A DNA stretch of 64,000 nucleotides from Halolamina sp. CBA1230 (GTDB lineage: Archaea > Halobacteriota > Halobacteria > Halobacteriales > Haloferacaceae): assembly GCF_002025255.2 (NCBI RefSeq), contig NZ_CP054587.1, forward strand, positions 1,984,001 to 2,048,000. The letters are read 5' to 3'. This document shows, one piece after another, positions 8,082 to 16,648 of the stretch. The notes beneath the pieces are model-generated. The model ran no database searches, was not told the origin of the DNA, and saw nothing but the letters and a program-made list of their open reading frames with translations. A program made the position numbers and the translations under genes. Positions within the stretch are counted from its first letter, which is position 1; each line of letters starts with the position of its first letter.

Positions 8082-8762
8082 TCAGTCCAGTCGCGCCACC
8101 AGGTCCCGCCCCTCGACGTACACGAGCCCCTCGCGCTCGGCGTAGGCGCGCGCGTCGGCGGGCGTCCGCGCCCCGCCGGTGTCGCCGTCGAGCATCTCAC
8201 ACACCACCACCGCGGGCTCGCGGTCGGCGGCGTCGGCCAGCGCGAGGCCGAGTTCGGTGTGACCTTGGCGGTCAGCCAGCCGATCCGGCGCCCCACGGAG
8301 GAGTGTGACGTGCCCCGGCGAACGGAACGACTCGGCGAAGTCCTCGTCGTCGAACTCGCCGGCCGCGGCGGCGTCGGCCGCGGCGCCCAGCTCCCGGATC
8401 GTCAGCGCGCGGTCGTCGTCGGTGATCCCCGTGAACGTCTCGCGGTGGTTCACCGGCAGCGAGAACGACGAGCGGTCGTCGTAGTCCAGGTGGCCCGCCT
8501 CGGCCGCGGGATGGTCGAGCGCGTCAGCGAGGAACGGGAGGCCCCACGCCTCGGCGACAGCGTCGTCGATCGCCACGCAGATCAGTCCGCCGGCGTCGTT
8601 GCGCAGCCGGCGGACCGCGTCGGGGTCGACTGCCTGTGCGGGGTAGACGATGTCCACCTCGCCCTCGCGGTCGGCGGCGTCGTGGATCAGCACGGGCTCC
8701 CCACGGGAGAACGCCGCCCGGGCGGCCGCCACGCTGTCGACGTCGGTTCGGGTCGAACTCAT
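8082..8762 (-). CDS. ribB: 3,4-dihydroxy-2-butanone 4-phosphate synthase
   Basis: The 226-residue enzyme converts ribulose 5-phosphate to the four-carbon precursor of riboflavin. Diagnostic segments are HDAADREGEVDIVYPA (acidic metal-binding loop), RNDAGGLICVAI, the region SSFSLPVNHRETFTGITD, and SPGHVTLLRG...RQGHTELGLALA with the catalytic histidine. Length matches archaeal RibB without a GTP cyclohydrolase II domain. The start ATG overlaps the rbkR stop by 4 bp (ATGA), so the two form an operon for flavin synthesis and flavin phosphorylation. Confidence 0.96.
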   Translation of the reverse strand: MSSTRTDVDSVAAARAAFSRGEPVLIHDAADREGEVDIVYPAQAVDPDAVRRLRNDAGGLICVAIDDAVAEAWGLPFLADALDHPAAEAGHLDYDDRSSFSLPVNHRETFTGITDDDRALTIRELGAAADAAAAGEFDDEDFAESFRSPGHVTLLRGAPDRLADRQGHTELGLALADAADREPAVVVCEMLDGDTGGARTPADARAYAEREGLVYVEGRDLVARLD

Positions 8763-9457
8763 GCGTCCTCGATCTCCACGACGATCTCGTCGCCGTCGGC
8801 CAGCCCCAGTTCGTCGCGCAGCATCTCGGGCGCGATCAGCTCGATCTGGTCCTCGTCGTGGTGGGTGCGGTCGGGGACGATCACGTGGACCGGCTCGACG
8901 CTGCCGGCGTCGGCCTCCACCCGCGCGGGGTAACAGGTCGCGGCGCCGTACGTGCGCTCCTCGTCCTCCCACTCGTCGATGCGTACCCCCTCGACGGCGG
9001 CGAGCTCGCTCCGGTTTCGGGTGCTCTCCTCGTCGAGGTCGACGTTGAGCGTCCCCGGGTACGGCTCGTACCCCAGCCGCTCCTCGAACTGGCGTTTGTA
9101 CCCCGACAGCGAGATGTAGTGACGCCCCTCGCCCGCGCCGGCGGTCACCGCCCCCGCGAGCGCGAGCGCGGCGTCGTCCTCGAACAGCCGTCGGTAGTCG
9201 GCGTACTCCCCGCGGAGGCGGGCTTTCCCGTCCGCCGTGAGCGAGATCCACTGGCCGTCCGCGACGACCTCGCGCTCGATTAGCCCGGCGGACTCCAGGC
9301 GCTGGAGCCGTCGGGAGGCGGTCTGGCTCGACGCGTCGAGGCGGTCGCCGAGCGCCGCACACGACACCTTCCGCTCGCCGTCGACGCCGCCCGATAGCGC
9401 GATCTCTTTCAGCGCCGCCACCTCGGCGGCGTCGACCCCCGCGCTCGTCTCTTGCAT
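8759..9457 (-). CDS. rbkR: CTP-dependent riboflavin kinase fused to winged-helix regulator
   Basis: The 232-residue protein combines an N-terminal winged helix-turn-helix (about residues 10-90, with [20 protein letters not shown] as recognition region) with an archaeal CTP-dependent riboflavin kinase domain ([25 protein letters not shown], then [11 protein letters not shown] and [15 protein letters not shown]). Characterised archaeal RbkR proteins both make FMN and repress riboflavin genes, which fits the coupling to ribB. The start MQETSAG at 9457 was preferred; the frame continues to 9526 with a basic extension that runs across the promoter. A GATAC-tg-GATAC direct repeat lies 31-42 bp upstream. 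Confidence 0.92.
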   Translation of the reverse strand: MQETSAGVDAAEVAALKEIALSGGVDGERKVSCAALGDRLDASSQTASRRLQRLESAGLIEREVVADGQWISLTADGKARLRGEYADYRRLFEDDAALALAGAVTAGAGEGRHYISLSGYKRQFEERLGYEPYPGTLNVDLDEESTRNRSELAAVEGVRIDEWEDEERTYGAATCYPARVEADAGSVEPVHVIVPDRTHHDEDQIELIAPEMLRDELGLADGDEIVVEIEDA

Positions 9458-9487
9458 GGCTCGCAGTTCAGGATCGAGACGCTTAAC

Positions 9488-9499
9488 GATACTGGATAC
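9488..9499 (-). promoter_or_regulatory. Short direct repeat in the rbkR-ribB promoter
   Basis: GATAC-tg-GATAC occurs 31-42 bp upstream of the rbkR start codon, where the core promoter is expected. RbkR is a DNA-binding regulator of flavin genes in other archaea, so this is a candidate self-operator or part of the TATA/BRE region. Assignment rests only on repetition and position. Confidence 0.35.
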
Positions 9500-9700
9500 G
9501 GTACGCTTCCCAGAACCGTGACGCACACCCGTGGCTCAGCAGCCGGGCAGTCCGAAAACGCGTGGTCGTGTCGCAGTAGTTCGGCGGCGCGTCCGCCGGC
9601 CGTTCGACGATCGTGCCGCTCGACCCGGGCGTTTTGCAGGTGGACGCACCCTCCGGCTGATCTCTCACGTGTCGACCGTTCTCACAGCTTCGGAAGCCCC

Positions 9701-9727
9701 TTTATCCACCGGGCGGAACGGTGGCCC
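9701..9727 (+). promoter_or_regulatory. argS promoter, leaderless-type
   Basis: TTTATCC at 9701-9707 is centred about 25 bp before the argS ATG, placing the transcription start at or next to the start codon, as in haloarchaeal leaderless genes. A small hairpin CCACCG/CGGTGG (9707-9725) lies just before the ATG but would not be in a leaderless message. Confidence 0.5.
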
Positions 9728-11476
9728 ATGTTCATCGAGTTCCGGTCGTCGGTTGAGGACGCCGTCGCGGGCGCGCTCGCCGCGCGCGACCTCCCGACCG
9801 ACGACCTCGGGATCGAGGAGCCGCCGGCGGACGTCGACGCCGTGCTCGCCTCCAGCGCCGCGTTCCGGCTCGCGAGCGAGGTCGGCGCGCCGCCGCCCCA
9901 GGTCGCCGCGGAGGTGGCCGCGGAGATCGACCCCGACGAGTACGAGTACGTCGGCGAGATCACGACACAGGGGCCGTACCTCAACTTCGCGCCCAGCGAC
10001 GACTACTACGCCGACACGCTCGACGCCGCGGGCGACGACGAGTACGGCCAGCGCCCGCCGAAAGGGGAGTCGGTCGTCGTCGAACACACCTCCGCGAACC
10101 CGACCGGGCCGGTTCACGTCGGCCGCGCGCGCAATCCCATCATCGGCGACGCGATCGCCAACGCGCTGGACTACGCGGGCTACGACGTCGAGCGCCACTA
10201 CTACGTCAACGACGCCGGCCGGCAGGTCGCGGTGTTCACGTGGGCGTACGAGACGTTCGACGAGAGCGACCTGCCGGAGCCGGAACGCGAGATGCCCGAC
10301 TACGAGCTCGTCCGCTACTACCGCAAGGGGAACAGCTACCTCGAGGCGGCCGACGAGGCCGCCGTCGCCGAAGCCGAGGCGGAGATCGAGTCCATCATGC
10401 AGGGGCTCGAGGACGGCGACGAGGAGACGTACGAGCGCGTGAGCGAGGTGGTCGACACGGTGCTCGAGGGGATGAACCAGACGCTCTCCCGGCTCCCCGC
10501 GCCGTTCGACGAGTTCGTCAAGGAGACGCGGTTCATGCGTTCGGGCGCCACCGACGACGTGGTCGAACGCCTGCAGGCGCTCGACGAGGCGGAGTACGAG
10601 GAGGAGGCGTGGCAACTGGACCTCTCCGAGTACGGCATCGACAAGAACTTCGTGTTCCTGCGCTCGGACGGAACGACGCTGTACACCACCCGCGACCTCG
10701 CCCACCACGAGTGGAAGTTCGACAACTTCGACCGCGCGGTGACGGTCGTCGGCGAGGACCACAAGCTCACCTTCTCCCAGCTCCGCGAGACGCTCGAACT
10801 GCTCGGCCACGACACCGACCAGCTCGATCAGGTGTTCTTCTCGTGGGTGAACCTCCCCGGCGGCGAGGGGATGAGCACCCGCGAGGGCACCGGGATCGAC
10901 CTCGACGACCTGCTCGACGAGGCGATCCATCGCGCCCGCGAGGAGGTCGAACAGCGTATGGACGACCGCATCCGCGAGGACGACCTCGACGACGAGGACG
11001 TCGAGCGCATCGCCCGCCAGGTCGGCATCGGTGCGGTCCGGTACGACATCGTCGCCAAACAGCCCAGCAAGTCGATCACGTTCGAGTGGGACCGCGCGCT
11101 CGACTTCGAGGCGCAGTCGGCGCCGTACGTCCAGTACGTCCACGCGCGCTGTCGCGGGATCCTCGACGGCGAGACGCTCCCCGAGGACGTCGACGGCGAT
11201 CTGCTCGAGACGCCCGAGGAGCGCGACCTGCTCCGCACGATCGCGCGGTTCCCCGCGGTGGTCGAGGCGGCCGCCGAGGATCTCGAACCCCACCGCGTCG
11301 CGACGTACACCCGGACGTTCGCCGAGCGGTTCAACGCGTTCTACCGCGAGTGTCCGGTGCTCGACGCGGAGAGCGACGAACTCCGTGCCGCGCGGCTGGC
11401 GCTCGTGGCTGCGGCGGCGCACACGGTCGGGAACGCGCTCGACGTCCTCGGCGTCGCCGCGCCCGAGTCGATGTAG
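9728..11476 (+). CDS. argS: Arginyl-tRNA synthetase
   Basis: This 582-residue class I synthetase charges tRNA-Arg. The N-terminal Add-1 domain is followed by the HIGH-type motif within [18 protein letters not shown], the [20 protein letters not shown] segment, [18 protein letters not shown] standing in for KMSKS, and a C-terminal all-helical anticodon-binding domain ending [16 protein letters not shown]. Length is normal for archaea. The ATG at 9728 was chosen over the longer open frame because homologous sequence ([13 protein letters not shown]) starts there and a TATA element sits 25 bp upstream. Confidence 0.98.
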   Translation: MFIEFRSSVEDAVAGALAARDLPTDDLGIEEPPADVDAVLASSAAFRLASEVGAPPPQVAAEVAAEIDPDEYEYVGEITTQGPYLNFAPSDDYYADTLDAAGDDEYGQRPPKGESVVVEHTSANPTGPVHVGRARNPIIGDAIANALDYAGYDVERHYYVNDAGRQVAVFTWAYETFDESDLPEPEREMPDYELVRYYRKGNSYLEAADEAAVAEAEAEIESIMQGLEDGDEETYERVSEVVDTVLEGMNQTLSRLPAPFDEFVKETRFMRSGATDDVVERLQALDEAEYEEEAWQLDLSEYGIDKNFVFLRSDGTTLYTTRDLAHHEWKFDNFDRAVTVVGEDHKLTFSQLRETLELLGHDTDQLDQVFFSWVNLPGGEGMSTREGTGIDLDDLLDEAIHRAREEVEQRMDDRIREDDLDDEDVERIARQVGIGAVRYDIVAKQPSKSITFEWDRALDFEAQSAPYVQYVHARCRGILDGETLPEDVDGDLLETPEERDLLRTIARFPAVVEAAAEDLEPHRVATYTRTFAERFNAFYRECPVLDAESDELRAARLALVAAAAHTVGNALDVLGVAAPESM

Positions 11477-11534
11477 CGCTCGCTCGCTCAGCTCCGCGTC
11501 CGCGGGTGTGAGACCGCTGCACGCACAGTCAACA

Positions 11535-11568
11535 GGTACTTACACGCGATAGCACCTACCCTGAAGTA
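11535..11568 (+). promoter_or_regulatory. prf1 promoter, leaderless-type
   Basis: A TATA-like ACTTACACG is centred about 28 bp before the ATG at 11569, so the message probably begins at or close to the start codon. Confidence 0.4.
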
Positions 11569-12819
11569 ATGAGTACCGACGCCGAAGAGGCAAGCGAGGA
11601 CAGGCGGAAGTACGAGTTCCGCAAGGTCCTCGAGGAGCTGCAGGAGTACGAGGGATCAGGAACGCAGCTCGTCTCCATCTACATCCCCGAGGACCGCCAG
11701 ATCTCCGACGTCGTCGCCCACGTCACCCAGGAGCACTCCGAGGCGGCCAACATCAAGTCCAAGCAGACCCGGACGAACGTCCAGGACGCGCTCACGTCGA
11801 TCAAGGACCGCCTGCGCTACTACGACACCTACCCGCCCGAGAACGGGATGGTGATCTTCTCCGGCGCCATCGACGCCGGCGGCGGCCAGACGGAGATGAT
11901 CACCCGCACCCTGGAGTCGCCGCCGGAACCCATCGAGTCGTTCCGCTACCACTGCGACTCGAACTTCCTGGTCGAGCCCCTGGAGCATATGCTGGCCGAC
12001 TCGGGGCTGTTCGGCCTGATCGTGCTCGACCGCCGCGAGGCCAACGTCGGCTGGCTCAAGGGGAAACGCGTCGAGCCGGTGAAGTCCGCCACCTCACTGG
12101 TGCCGGGCAAGCAGCGCAAAGGTGGCCAGTCAGCGCAGCGATTCGCCCGACTGCGCCTCGAAGCGATCGACAACTTCTACCAGGAGGTCGCGGGGATGGC
12201 CGACGACCTGATGGTCCCTAAGCGCCACGAGCTCGACGGGATCCTCGTCGGCGGCCCGTCGCCGACCAAAGACGAGTTCCTCGACGGCGACTACCTCCAC
12301 CACGAGCTGCAGGACAAGGTGCTCGGGAAGTTCGACATCGCCTACACCGACGAGTCGGGGCTGTACGACCTCGTCGACGCCGGGCAGGAGGCGCTGGCCG
12401 ACCAGGAGCTGGTCGAGGACAAGAACCAGATGGAGGAGTTCTTCGAGAACCTCCACACCGGCGGCGAGGCGACCTACGGGCTGGGGCCGACCCGGAAGAA
12501 CCTCGTGATGGGCTCGGTCGACCGCCTGCTGCTCTCGGAGGACCTGACCGAGGACGTGGTCGTCTTCGAGTGTCCGAACGGGCACACCGAGTACGAGACC
12601 GTCGAGCGCCGGCACAACACGCCCGAGCACGAGTGTTCGGAGTGTGGCGAGCAGGCCGAGGTCGAGGAGCGCGAGGACGTGGTCGACCACCTGATGGAGA
12701 TCGCCGACCAGCGCGGGACGGAGACGAAGTTCATCAGCACCGACTTCGAGAAGGGCGAGCAGCTGCTGAACGCGTTCGGCGGGATCGCCGGGATTCTGCG
12801 GTACGAGACGGGTGTGTAA
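11569..12819 (+). CDS. prf1: Peptide chain release factor aRF1
   Basis: The 416-residue class I release factor recognises all three stop codons and triggers peptide release. The codon-recognition loop NIKS is at residues 61-64 and the catalytic GGQ at 185-187 (KQRKGGQSAQR). The C-terminal domain carries a CPNGH...CSECG cysteine cluster, as in many archaeal aRF1 proteins, and ends FGGIAGILRY. Length fits the family. It follows argS by 92 bp with its own promoter. Its 3' flank is a reverse-oriented family A repeat. Confidence 0.98.
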   Translation: MSTDAEEASEDRRKYEFRKVLEELQEYEGSGTQLVSIYIPEDRQISDVVAHVTQEHSEAANIKSKQTRTNVQDALTSIKDRLRYYDTYPPENGMVIFSGAIDAGGGQTEMITRTLESPPEPIESFRYHCDSNFLVEPLEHMLADSGLFGLIVLDRREANVGWLKGKRVEPVKSATSLVPGKQRKGGQSAQRFARLRLEAIDNFYQEVAGMADDLMVPKRHELDGILVGGPSPTKDEFLDGDYLHHELQDKVLGKFDIAYTDESGLYDLVDAGQEALADQELVEDKNQMEEFFENLHTGGEATYGLGPTRKNLVMGSVDRLLLSEDLTEDVVVFECPNGHTEYETVERRHNTPEHECSECGEQAEVEEREDVVDHLMEIADQRGTETKFISTDFEKGEQLLNAFGGIAGILRYETGV

Positions 12820-12877
12820 GCGGACGACGGGTCTTTTCTGGTGTCTAGGCGGATTTTCAGGGCTTGTAGAGAGACTC

Positions 12878-13035
12878 GAGCAGCGACCGCAACAGCATCT
12901 CGAAGCATGACCACTTGTACCGCGACCGCACCGCGATGGTCTTCCCCTCATCCTCCCCACGGGCTTGCCGACCGTCGGCGAGCCCTCGCGTCCACCGCGC
13001 GGCAGCAGCGACACGGGGGGCGAGGGAGTGAGAGA
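12878..13035 (-). repeat. Family A dispersed repeat, copy A2 (reverse orientation, partial)
   Basis: The reverse complement of this segment matches the right half of copy A4 (31840-32010): GGTGGACGCGAGGGCTCGCC, hairpin GCTCGCCGAC-GGTCGGC, CGTGGGGAGGATG, GAAGACCATCGCGGTG, and the terminal repeat TACAAGTGGTCATGCTTCGA followed by GATGCTGTTGC. It lies between prf1 and a small membrane-protein gene. Confidence 0.7.
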
Positions 13036-13087
13036 GGCTTCGTCGCAGAGCAGAAACGATTTTGTTACTCCCGTGAGACCTCGGAAC

Positions 13088-13255
13088 ATGGGTCTGTTCG
13101 GGACCGTTCTGTTCTGGGCACCGATCGCGTTCGTCTTCCTCGCGACTGCCAGCTACGCCGGGTCGATGCTGGCACTCAAACGCTACCACGACGACGCGGA
13201 GTTCTCGGCGTCGGACGTGATCAGGGTCGAGGATCCCGGTGGCGATGATTCGTAA
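13088..13255 (+). CDS. Small single-span membrane protein
   Basis: A 55-residue product beginning MGLFGTVLFWAPIAFVFLAT has one transmembrane helix (about residues 3-30) followed by a short basic turn (LALKRYHDD) and an acidic tail (SDVIRVEDPGGDDS). The acidic tail and hydrophobic N-terminus are typical of genuine small haloarchaeal membrane proteins. No function is recognised. It stands alone, preceded by the A2 repeat. Confidence 0.6.
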   Translation: MGLFGTVLFWAPIAFVFLATASYAGSMLALKRYHDDAEFSASDVIRVEDPGGDDS

Positions 13256-13332
13256 CACGACGTAGTGGCCCAGATGCTCGTCCTGAACCGAGATCCCGCT
13301 CGACCGACCCGTCATCGTGGCCGTCGAGGTAA

Positions 13333-13734
13333 CTACCGGAACGACGCCAACTGCTGACTCCGGCGGCCGATATCGAACGGCGGTTCCAGTTCTTCCGCGC
13401 CCGCCAACCGCTCCAGCGCGAGCGGCACGTCGGTCCCCGCGCGTTCGGCCGCCTCGCACAGCGCCTCGATCGCCGCGCGGTTCAGCGCCAGCGAGTCGAG
13501 CTTCCCCAGCGCGAGCGCGAACGCGACGCCGCCGCGCCCACCCGGGAACGACTCGTGGATTATGGTGAACTCGGCGTCCTCGGGGGTGGGGACGTCGTCG
13601 ACGCCCGCGTCGCTCGCGGCGACGATCTCGAGACAGCGAGAACAGATGGCGGCGTCGTCGGCCGGCGCGTGCTCACGGAGCTCCGGCGGGACGGCGAAGG
13701 CGACGACCGGGGCGCCACACGCCGGACAGGACAC
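13333..13734 (-). CDS. Uncharacterised haloarchaeal zinc-finger protein
   Basis: The 133-residue protein starts with a GTG codon (MSCPACGAPV) and has two cysteine pairs, CPAC near residue 3 and CSRC near residue 31, which would make one zinc ribbon. The remainder is acidic with an alpha-helical ALALGKLDSLALNRAAIEAL region. It resembles a haloarchaea-restricted DUF family. It starts 4 bp after the atpD stop codon, so the two are almost certainly co-transcribed; any role in ATP synthase biology is only suggested by this linkage. Confidence 0.75.
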   Translation of the reverse strand: MSCPACGAPVVAFAVPPELREHAPADDAAICSRCLEIVAASDAGVDDVPTPEDAEFTIIHESFPGGRGGVAFALALGKLDSLALNRAAIEALCEAAERAGTDVPLALERLAGAEELEPPFDIGRRSQQLASFR

Positions 13735-13737
13735 GGC

Positions 13738-14436
13738 TTAGTCGGCTTTCGGGGACGCCGGCACGGCGCCGTCCCGCTCGTCGGCATCGATCTCCTCCTC
13801 TGCCTTGTCCTCCTCCTCCTTCTTCGCCTTGATCTTCTTGAGCCGGAAGATCTCCTCGCGCTCCTGCTCCTCGAGCTTCTGCTCGATGTACTCCTGGTTC
13901 TCGTAGAGCTCGGGCAGGAGCTTGAACTCCAGCGCGTTCACGCGGCGCTTGGTGGTCTCGATCTCCTCGAGCATCTTCTTCATCGCCGTCTCCACCTCGG
14001 CCGCGAGGATGATCGAGTCGATCAGCTCCTCGTACGCCTCGGCGGTCTCGTCGATGCGGGCGGAGGAGCCGATCAGCCCGTACCCCCGCTCGTCGATCGA
14101 CTTCTGCACTTTCGACGCCTCGATCTGGGGCACCACGACGCCCATGATGTTCTTCGACTGGGTCGTGATCTCGGGGTGCTCCTTCAGCGCGGCGGCGGCG
14201 CCGCGGACCGCCACGTCGCCCTCCATCGCCCGGGCCATGTCGAGCTTCTGCTGGGCGGTCTCGTAGTCGGTTTCGAGCTCGCTCCGGATGTCCTGGGCCT
14301 GATCCAGGATGTCCATGAACTCCATGATGAGGCCGTCACGCTTCTGTTCGAGCGTGTCGTGGCCCCGCTCGGAGAGTTCGATACGGTCCTCGATCTCCAT
14401 GAGGTTCTTCCGGGTCGGTTTGACGTCCTTCGCCAT
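13738..14436 (-). CDS. atpD: A-type ATP synthase subunit D
   Basis: The 232-residue subunit is the central-stalk shaft that rotates inside the A3B3 head. It begins [20 protein letters not shown], has long coiled-coil helices at both ends, and the conserved [12 protein letters not shown]-like motif ([19 protein letters not shown]). The C-terminus has a lysine/glutamate-rich tail. It is encoded 43 kb from the atpHIKECFA operon at 57.7-64 kb, although in many haloarchaea atpD directly follows atpB. It precedes a zinc-finger gene with 3 bp between them. Confidence 0.95.
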   Translation of the reverse strand: MAKDVKPTRKNLMEIEDRIELSERGHDTLEQKRDGLIMEFMDILDQAQDIRSELETDYETAQQKLDMARAMEGDVAVRGAAAALKEHPEITTQSKNIMGVVVPQIEASKVQKSIDERGYGLIGSSARIDETAEAYEELIDSIILAAEVETAMKKMLEEIETTKRRVNALEFKLLPELYENQEYIEQKLEEQEREEIFRLKKIKAKKEEEDKAEEEIDADERDGAVPASPKAD

Positions 14437-14537
14437 TCTTGTGGGTTGGTTCCGGCCGAAGGAGGTTAATTGTTGTTAGTCCCGACGGCGGCACGCGAGC
14501 GCTCCGAACCGCCGGCGACGCCAAAGAGAACGGCGTG

Positions 14538-15080
14538 TTACGTGCTCTCGCGGACGTTCCAGCCCTGCTGCATCTCGTTGTGTTTGCGTTCGAGGAACGA
14601 GTACACCGCGCCGTGGGGGGCGCCGTCGAGGATCATTCCGGCCGCGCGCCGCACAGCGTCGACCTCTTCGGGTTCGCCGATGATCCCGAGCGTCGAGCCG
14701 TAGATCACCACGTTCGCGCCGGTGAGCTGTTCCATCAGCTCCCGGGTCCGGCCGTCCTCGCCGATGAGTCGGCCCTTCTGTCGCTGCAGGTCGTTGTCGT
14801 TCCGGGTCTGTTCGGTGAGGTCGATCAGGTCGAGCCGTCGCAGGTCGCTCTCCAGCAGCTCCAGCGCCGTCTCGGGCTTGAACCCGCGGCCGATCGCCTT
14901 CACGATGTCCGGCGCCGACATGGCGTCGATCGGGTCGCCGACCGTCTCGATACCCACCGACCCGTCCTCGGAGTCGATGTCGAGGCGCACGCCGGCGCGC
15001 TCCTCGATCTCCCGCATCGTCTCACCCCCGGAGCCGATGAGGACGCCGATGCGGTCCTGTGGGACCGTTACGTGTTGCAT
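14538..15080 (-). CDS. KH-domain RNA-binding protein (Dim2/Pno1-like)
   Basis: This 180-residue protein carries two KH-type folds: the first with VLIGSGGETMREIEERAGV (GxxG loop GSGG), the second with GRLIGEDGRTRELMEQLTG (GEDG). It corresponds to the archaeal homologue of eukaryotic Dim2/Pno1, a 40S assembly factor that positions 3' 16S/18S rRNA. The start at MQHVTVPQDRIG (15080) was chosen over a longer basic extension. It is the third gene in the conserved aIF1A-rio1-KH cluster and follows rio1 by 47 bp, which fits a role with RIO kinase in small-subunit maturation. Confidence 0.92.
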   Translation of the reverse strand: MQHVTVPQDRIGVLIGSGGETMREIEERAGVRLDIDSEDGSVGIETVGDPIDAMSAPDIVKAIGRGFKPETALELLESDLRRLDLIDLTEQTRNDNDLQRQKGRLIGEDGRTRELMEQLTGANVVIYGSTLGIIGEPEEVDAVRRAAGMILDGAPHGAVYSFLERKHNEMQQGWNVREST

Positions 15081-15127
15081 GAGGCGGGGTACTCGCTGGA
15101 GAGTTGTAAGCGTTCCTCGTCGGCCGT

Positions 15128-16006
15128 TCACGCGGGGCCGTCGGGATCACCCGTCGGATCGGCGTCGGCCTCGGTGACGTACGCCTCCAGTTCGTCGCCG
15201 GTGACGTCGATCCCCTGCCGCGAGAAGAAGGCGGCGACGTTCTCACAGTCCCGCACGAGGAACTCCCGCGAGTTCGGGTGGTGGACGGTGACCGCCTGCC
15301 CCATGTCGATGATCACCAGTTCGCCCTCGTGGACGATCATGTTGTACTCCGAGAGGTCGCCGTGGACCAGCCCCGCCGCGTACAGTCGGCGCATGTACTC
15401 CCGCACCACCTCGTAGGCCTGCTCGGGGTTCTCGACGTTCACCTCCGCGAGCCGCGGCGCGCGGCGCTCGTCGGCCTGTCCCACCAGCTCCATCACGAGC
15501 ACGTTCCGCTGGACGGCGATGGGTTCGGGCACGCGGACGCCCGCCTTCTCGGCGCGCTTGAGGTTCGCGAACTCCTTGCGGGTCCAGGCGAGCACGGTCG
15601 CCTTCTTGTTGTCCTCCAGCCCTTCGAACCGGGGGTCCCCTTCGAGATACTCCCGCATCTGCCGGAAGTCGGAGGCGTTGATCCGGTAGATCTTCACCGC
15701 GACGTTGCCCGACTCCCCGCGGGCCTCGTAGACGTTGGCCTCCTTCCCCGTCGACAGCGGCCCGCCGAACGCGCCGACGTGGCCGTCCTGGACGAGCTTG
15801 TACAGCGCGCCCAGCGTGGCGTCGTCGAACACGCTCTGCTCGACTTTGAACTGCTCCGTGTTCTTGATCCGCTTGCGGAACTCGTCGAACTCCCGATCCT
15901 GCCGCCGGGCGACGCTGTCTGCCTCGGTGTCGGCGACGTCGATCTCCTCGAACTCGTCGCCTGGCTCCGCCATCTCCTCGTCGACGAAGCCGTAGTCCTC
16001 GCTCAT
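15128..16006 (-). CDS. rio1: RIO1-type atypical serine protein kinase
   Basis: The 292-residue protein has the RIO1 N-terminal signature (STGKEANVYEARG as the glycine-loop equivalent), the ATP-binding lysine in VAVKIYRI, the catalytic loop HGDLSEYNMIV, and metal-binding IIDMGQAVTV. The first 35 residues are highly acidic. RIO1 acts in late small-ribosomal-subunit maturation. It lies between aIF1A and the KH protein on the same strand. Three tandem family D structured repeats occupy its upstream region, so if the cluster is co-transcribed they would be in the intercistronic RNA. Confidence 0.96.
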   Translation of the reverse strand: MSEDYGFVDEEMAEPGDEFEEIDVADTEADSVARRQDREFDEFRKRIKNTEQFKVEQSVFDDATLGALYKLVQDGHVGAFGGPLSTGKEANVYEARGESGNVAVKIYRINASDFRQMREYLEGDPRFEGLEDNKKATVLAWTRKEFANLKRAEKAGVRVPEPIAVQRNVLVMELVGQADERRAPRLAEVNVENPEQAYEVVREYMRRLYAAGLVHGDLSEYNMIVHEGELVIIDMGQAVTVHHPNSREFLVRDCENVAAFFSRQGIDVTGDELEAYVTEADADPTGDPDGPA

Positions 16007-16049
16007 TCACCCGGGCTTGGGCGCCGCCGCGTAAAAGGGTGGTCCGAGC

Positions 16050-16112
16050 CGACCTCGGCGAGTGACCTGCTCCAGCCTCCGGGCTGGAGCTACGGAGCGG
16101 ATGCCGTGGTCG
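16050..16112 (-). repeat. Family D structured repeat, copy D3 (63 bp)
   Basis: Minus-strand reading: outer arms CGACCACGGC/GCCGAGGTCG (one A-A mismatch), inner arms GCTCCAGCC/GGCTGGAGC (9 bp perfect) around CGGA, 3' unpaired strand AGGTCACTC. The inner stem is completely different in sequence from D1, D2, D4 and D5 yet still pairs. It is nearest to the rio1 start codon (44 bp away). Confidence 0.75.
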
Positions 16113-16119
16113 TGCGCGC

Positions 16120-16182
16120 CGATCACGGCGAGCGATCTGTCGCCGGCTCCGTCCGGCGACCACGGAGCCTATACCGTGGTCG
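16120..16182 (-). repeat. Family D structured repeat, copy D4 (63 bp)
   Basis: Minus-strand reading: outer arms CGACCACGGT/GCCGTGATCG (one mismatch and one G-U type pair), 5' strand ATAGGCTCCGTG, inner arms GTCGCCGG/CCGGCGAC around ACGGAG, 3' strand AGATCGCTC. It starts exactly 70 bp after D3. Confidence 0.75.
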
Positions 16183-16189
16183 TGCGCGC

Positions 16190-16252
16190 CGATCACGGCG
16201 AGCGACCTGTCGCCGGCTCCGTCCGGCGACCACGGAGCCCATGCCGTGATCG
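16190..16252 (-). repeat. Family D structured repeat, copy D5 (63 bp)
   Basis: Minus-strand reading: outer arms CGATCACGGC/GCCGTGATCG (perfect), 5' strand ATGGGCTCCGTG, inner arms GTCGCCGG/CCGGCGAC around ACGGAG, 3' strand AGGTCGCTC. It starts exactly 70 bp after D4 and ends 20 bp from the aIF1A stop codon. Confidence 0.75.
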
Positions 16253-16272
16253 TGTGAGATCCTCCCGCCGAT

Positions 16273-16569
16273 TCAGACGCCGTACTCCGCCACGTACCCG
16301 CCCTCCCGCAACTGCTCGGCCTCGCGGTTCTCGTAGCGGTGTTCGATGTCGGCTTTCTCGTCCTGCCAGTCCCAGGGGTCCACGAGCACGAGGTCGCCCT
16401 CGCGGATCCAGTCGCGCTTGCGCATCCGGCCGGGGATGCGGGCGGTGCGCTCTTCCCCGTCGGCACACCGGACTGTCACCCGATTCGCGCCGAGCATATC
16501 GACTACCTCGGCGAACAGCTCGTCGTCCTCGGGGGCCCGGATCCCCTCGGGGAGGTCGTCGTCGCTCAT
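16273..16569 (-). CDS. eif1A: Translation initiation factor aIF1A
   Basis: The 98-residue OB-fold protein binds the ribosomal A site during initiation and helps scanning/start selection. Characteristic segments are [30 protein letters not shown], followed by [19 protein letters not shown] and the acidic C-terminal [18 protein letters not shown]. The ATG at 16569 (MSDDDLPEG) fits the family; the longer frame to 16650 has no similarity. It heads the aIF1A-rio1-KH cluster. Confidence 0.97.
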   Translation of the reverse strand: MSDDDLPEGIRAPEDDELFAEVVDMLGANRVTVRCADGEERTARIPGRMRKRDWIREGDLVLVDPWDWQDEKADIEHRYENREAEQLREGGYVAEYGV

Positions 16570-16648
16570 CGACGGCGGATTAGGGGCTATCCGGGTTAAG
16601 CGCTGTGGGACCGCCGACGTTTTCACCACCCCAATCGCAGTCGGCGGC

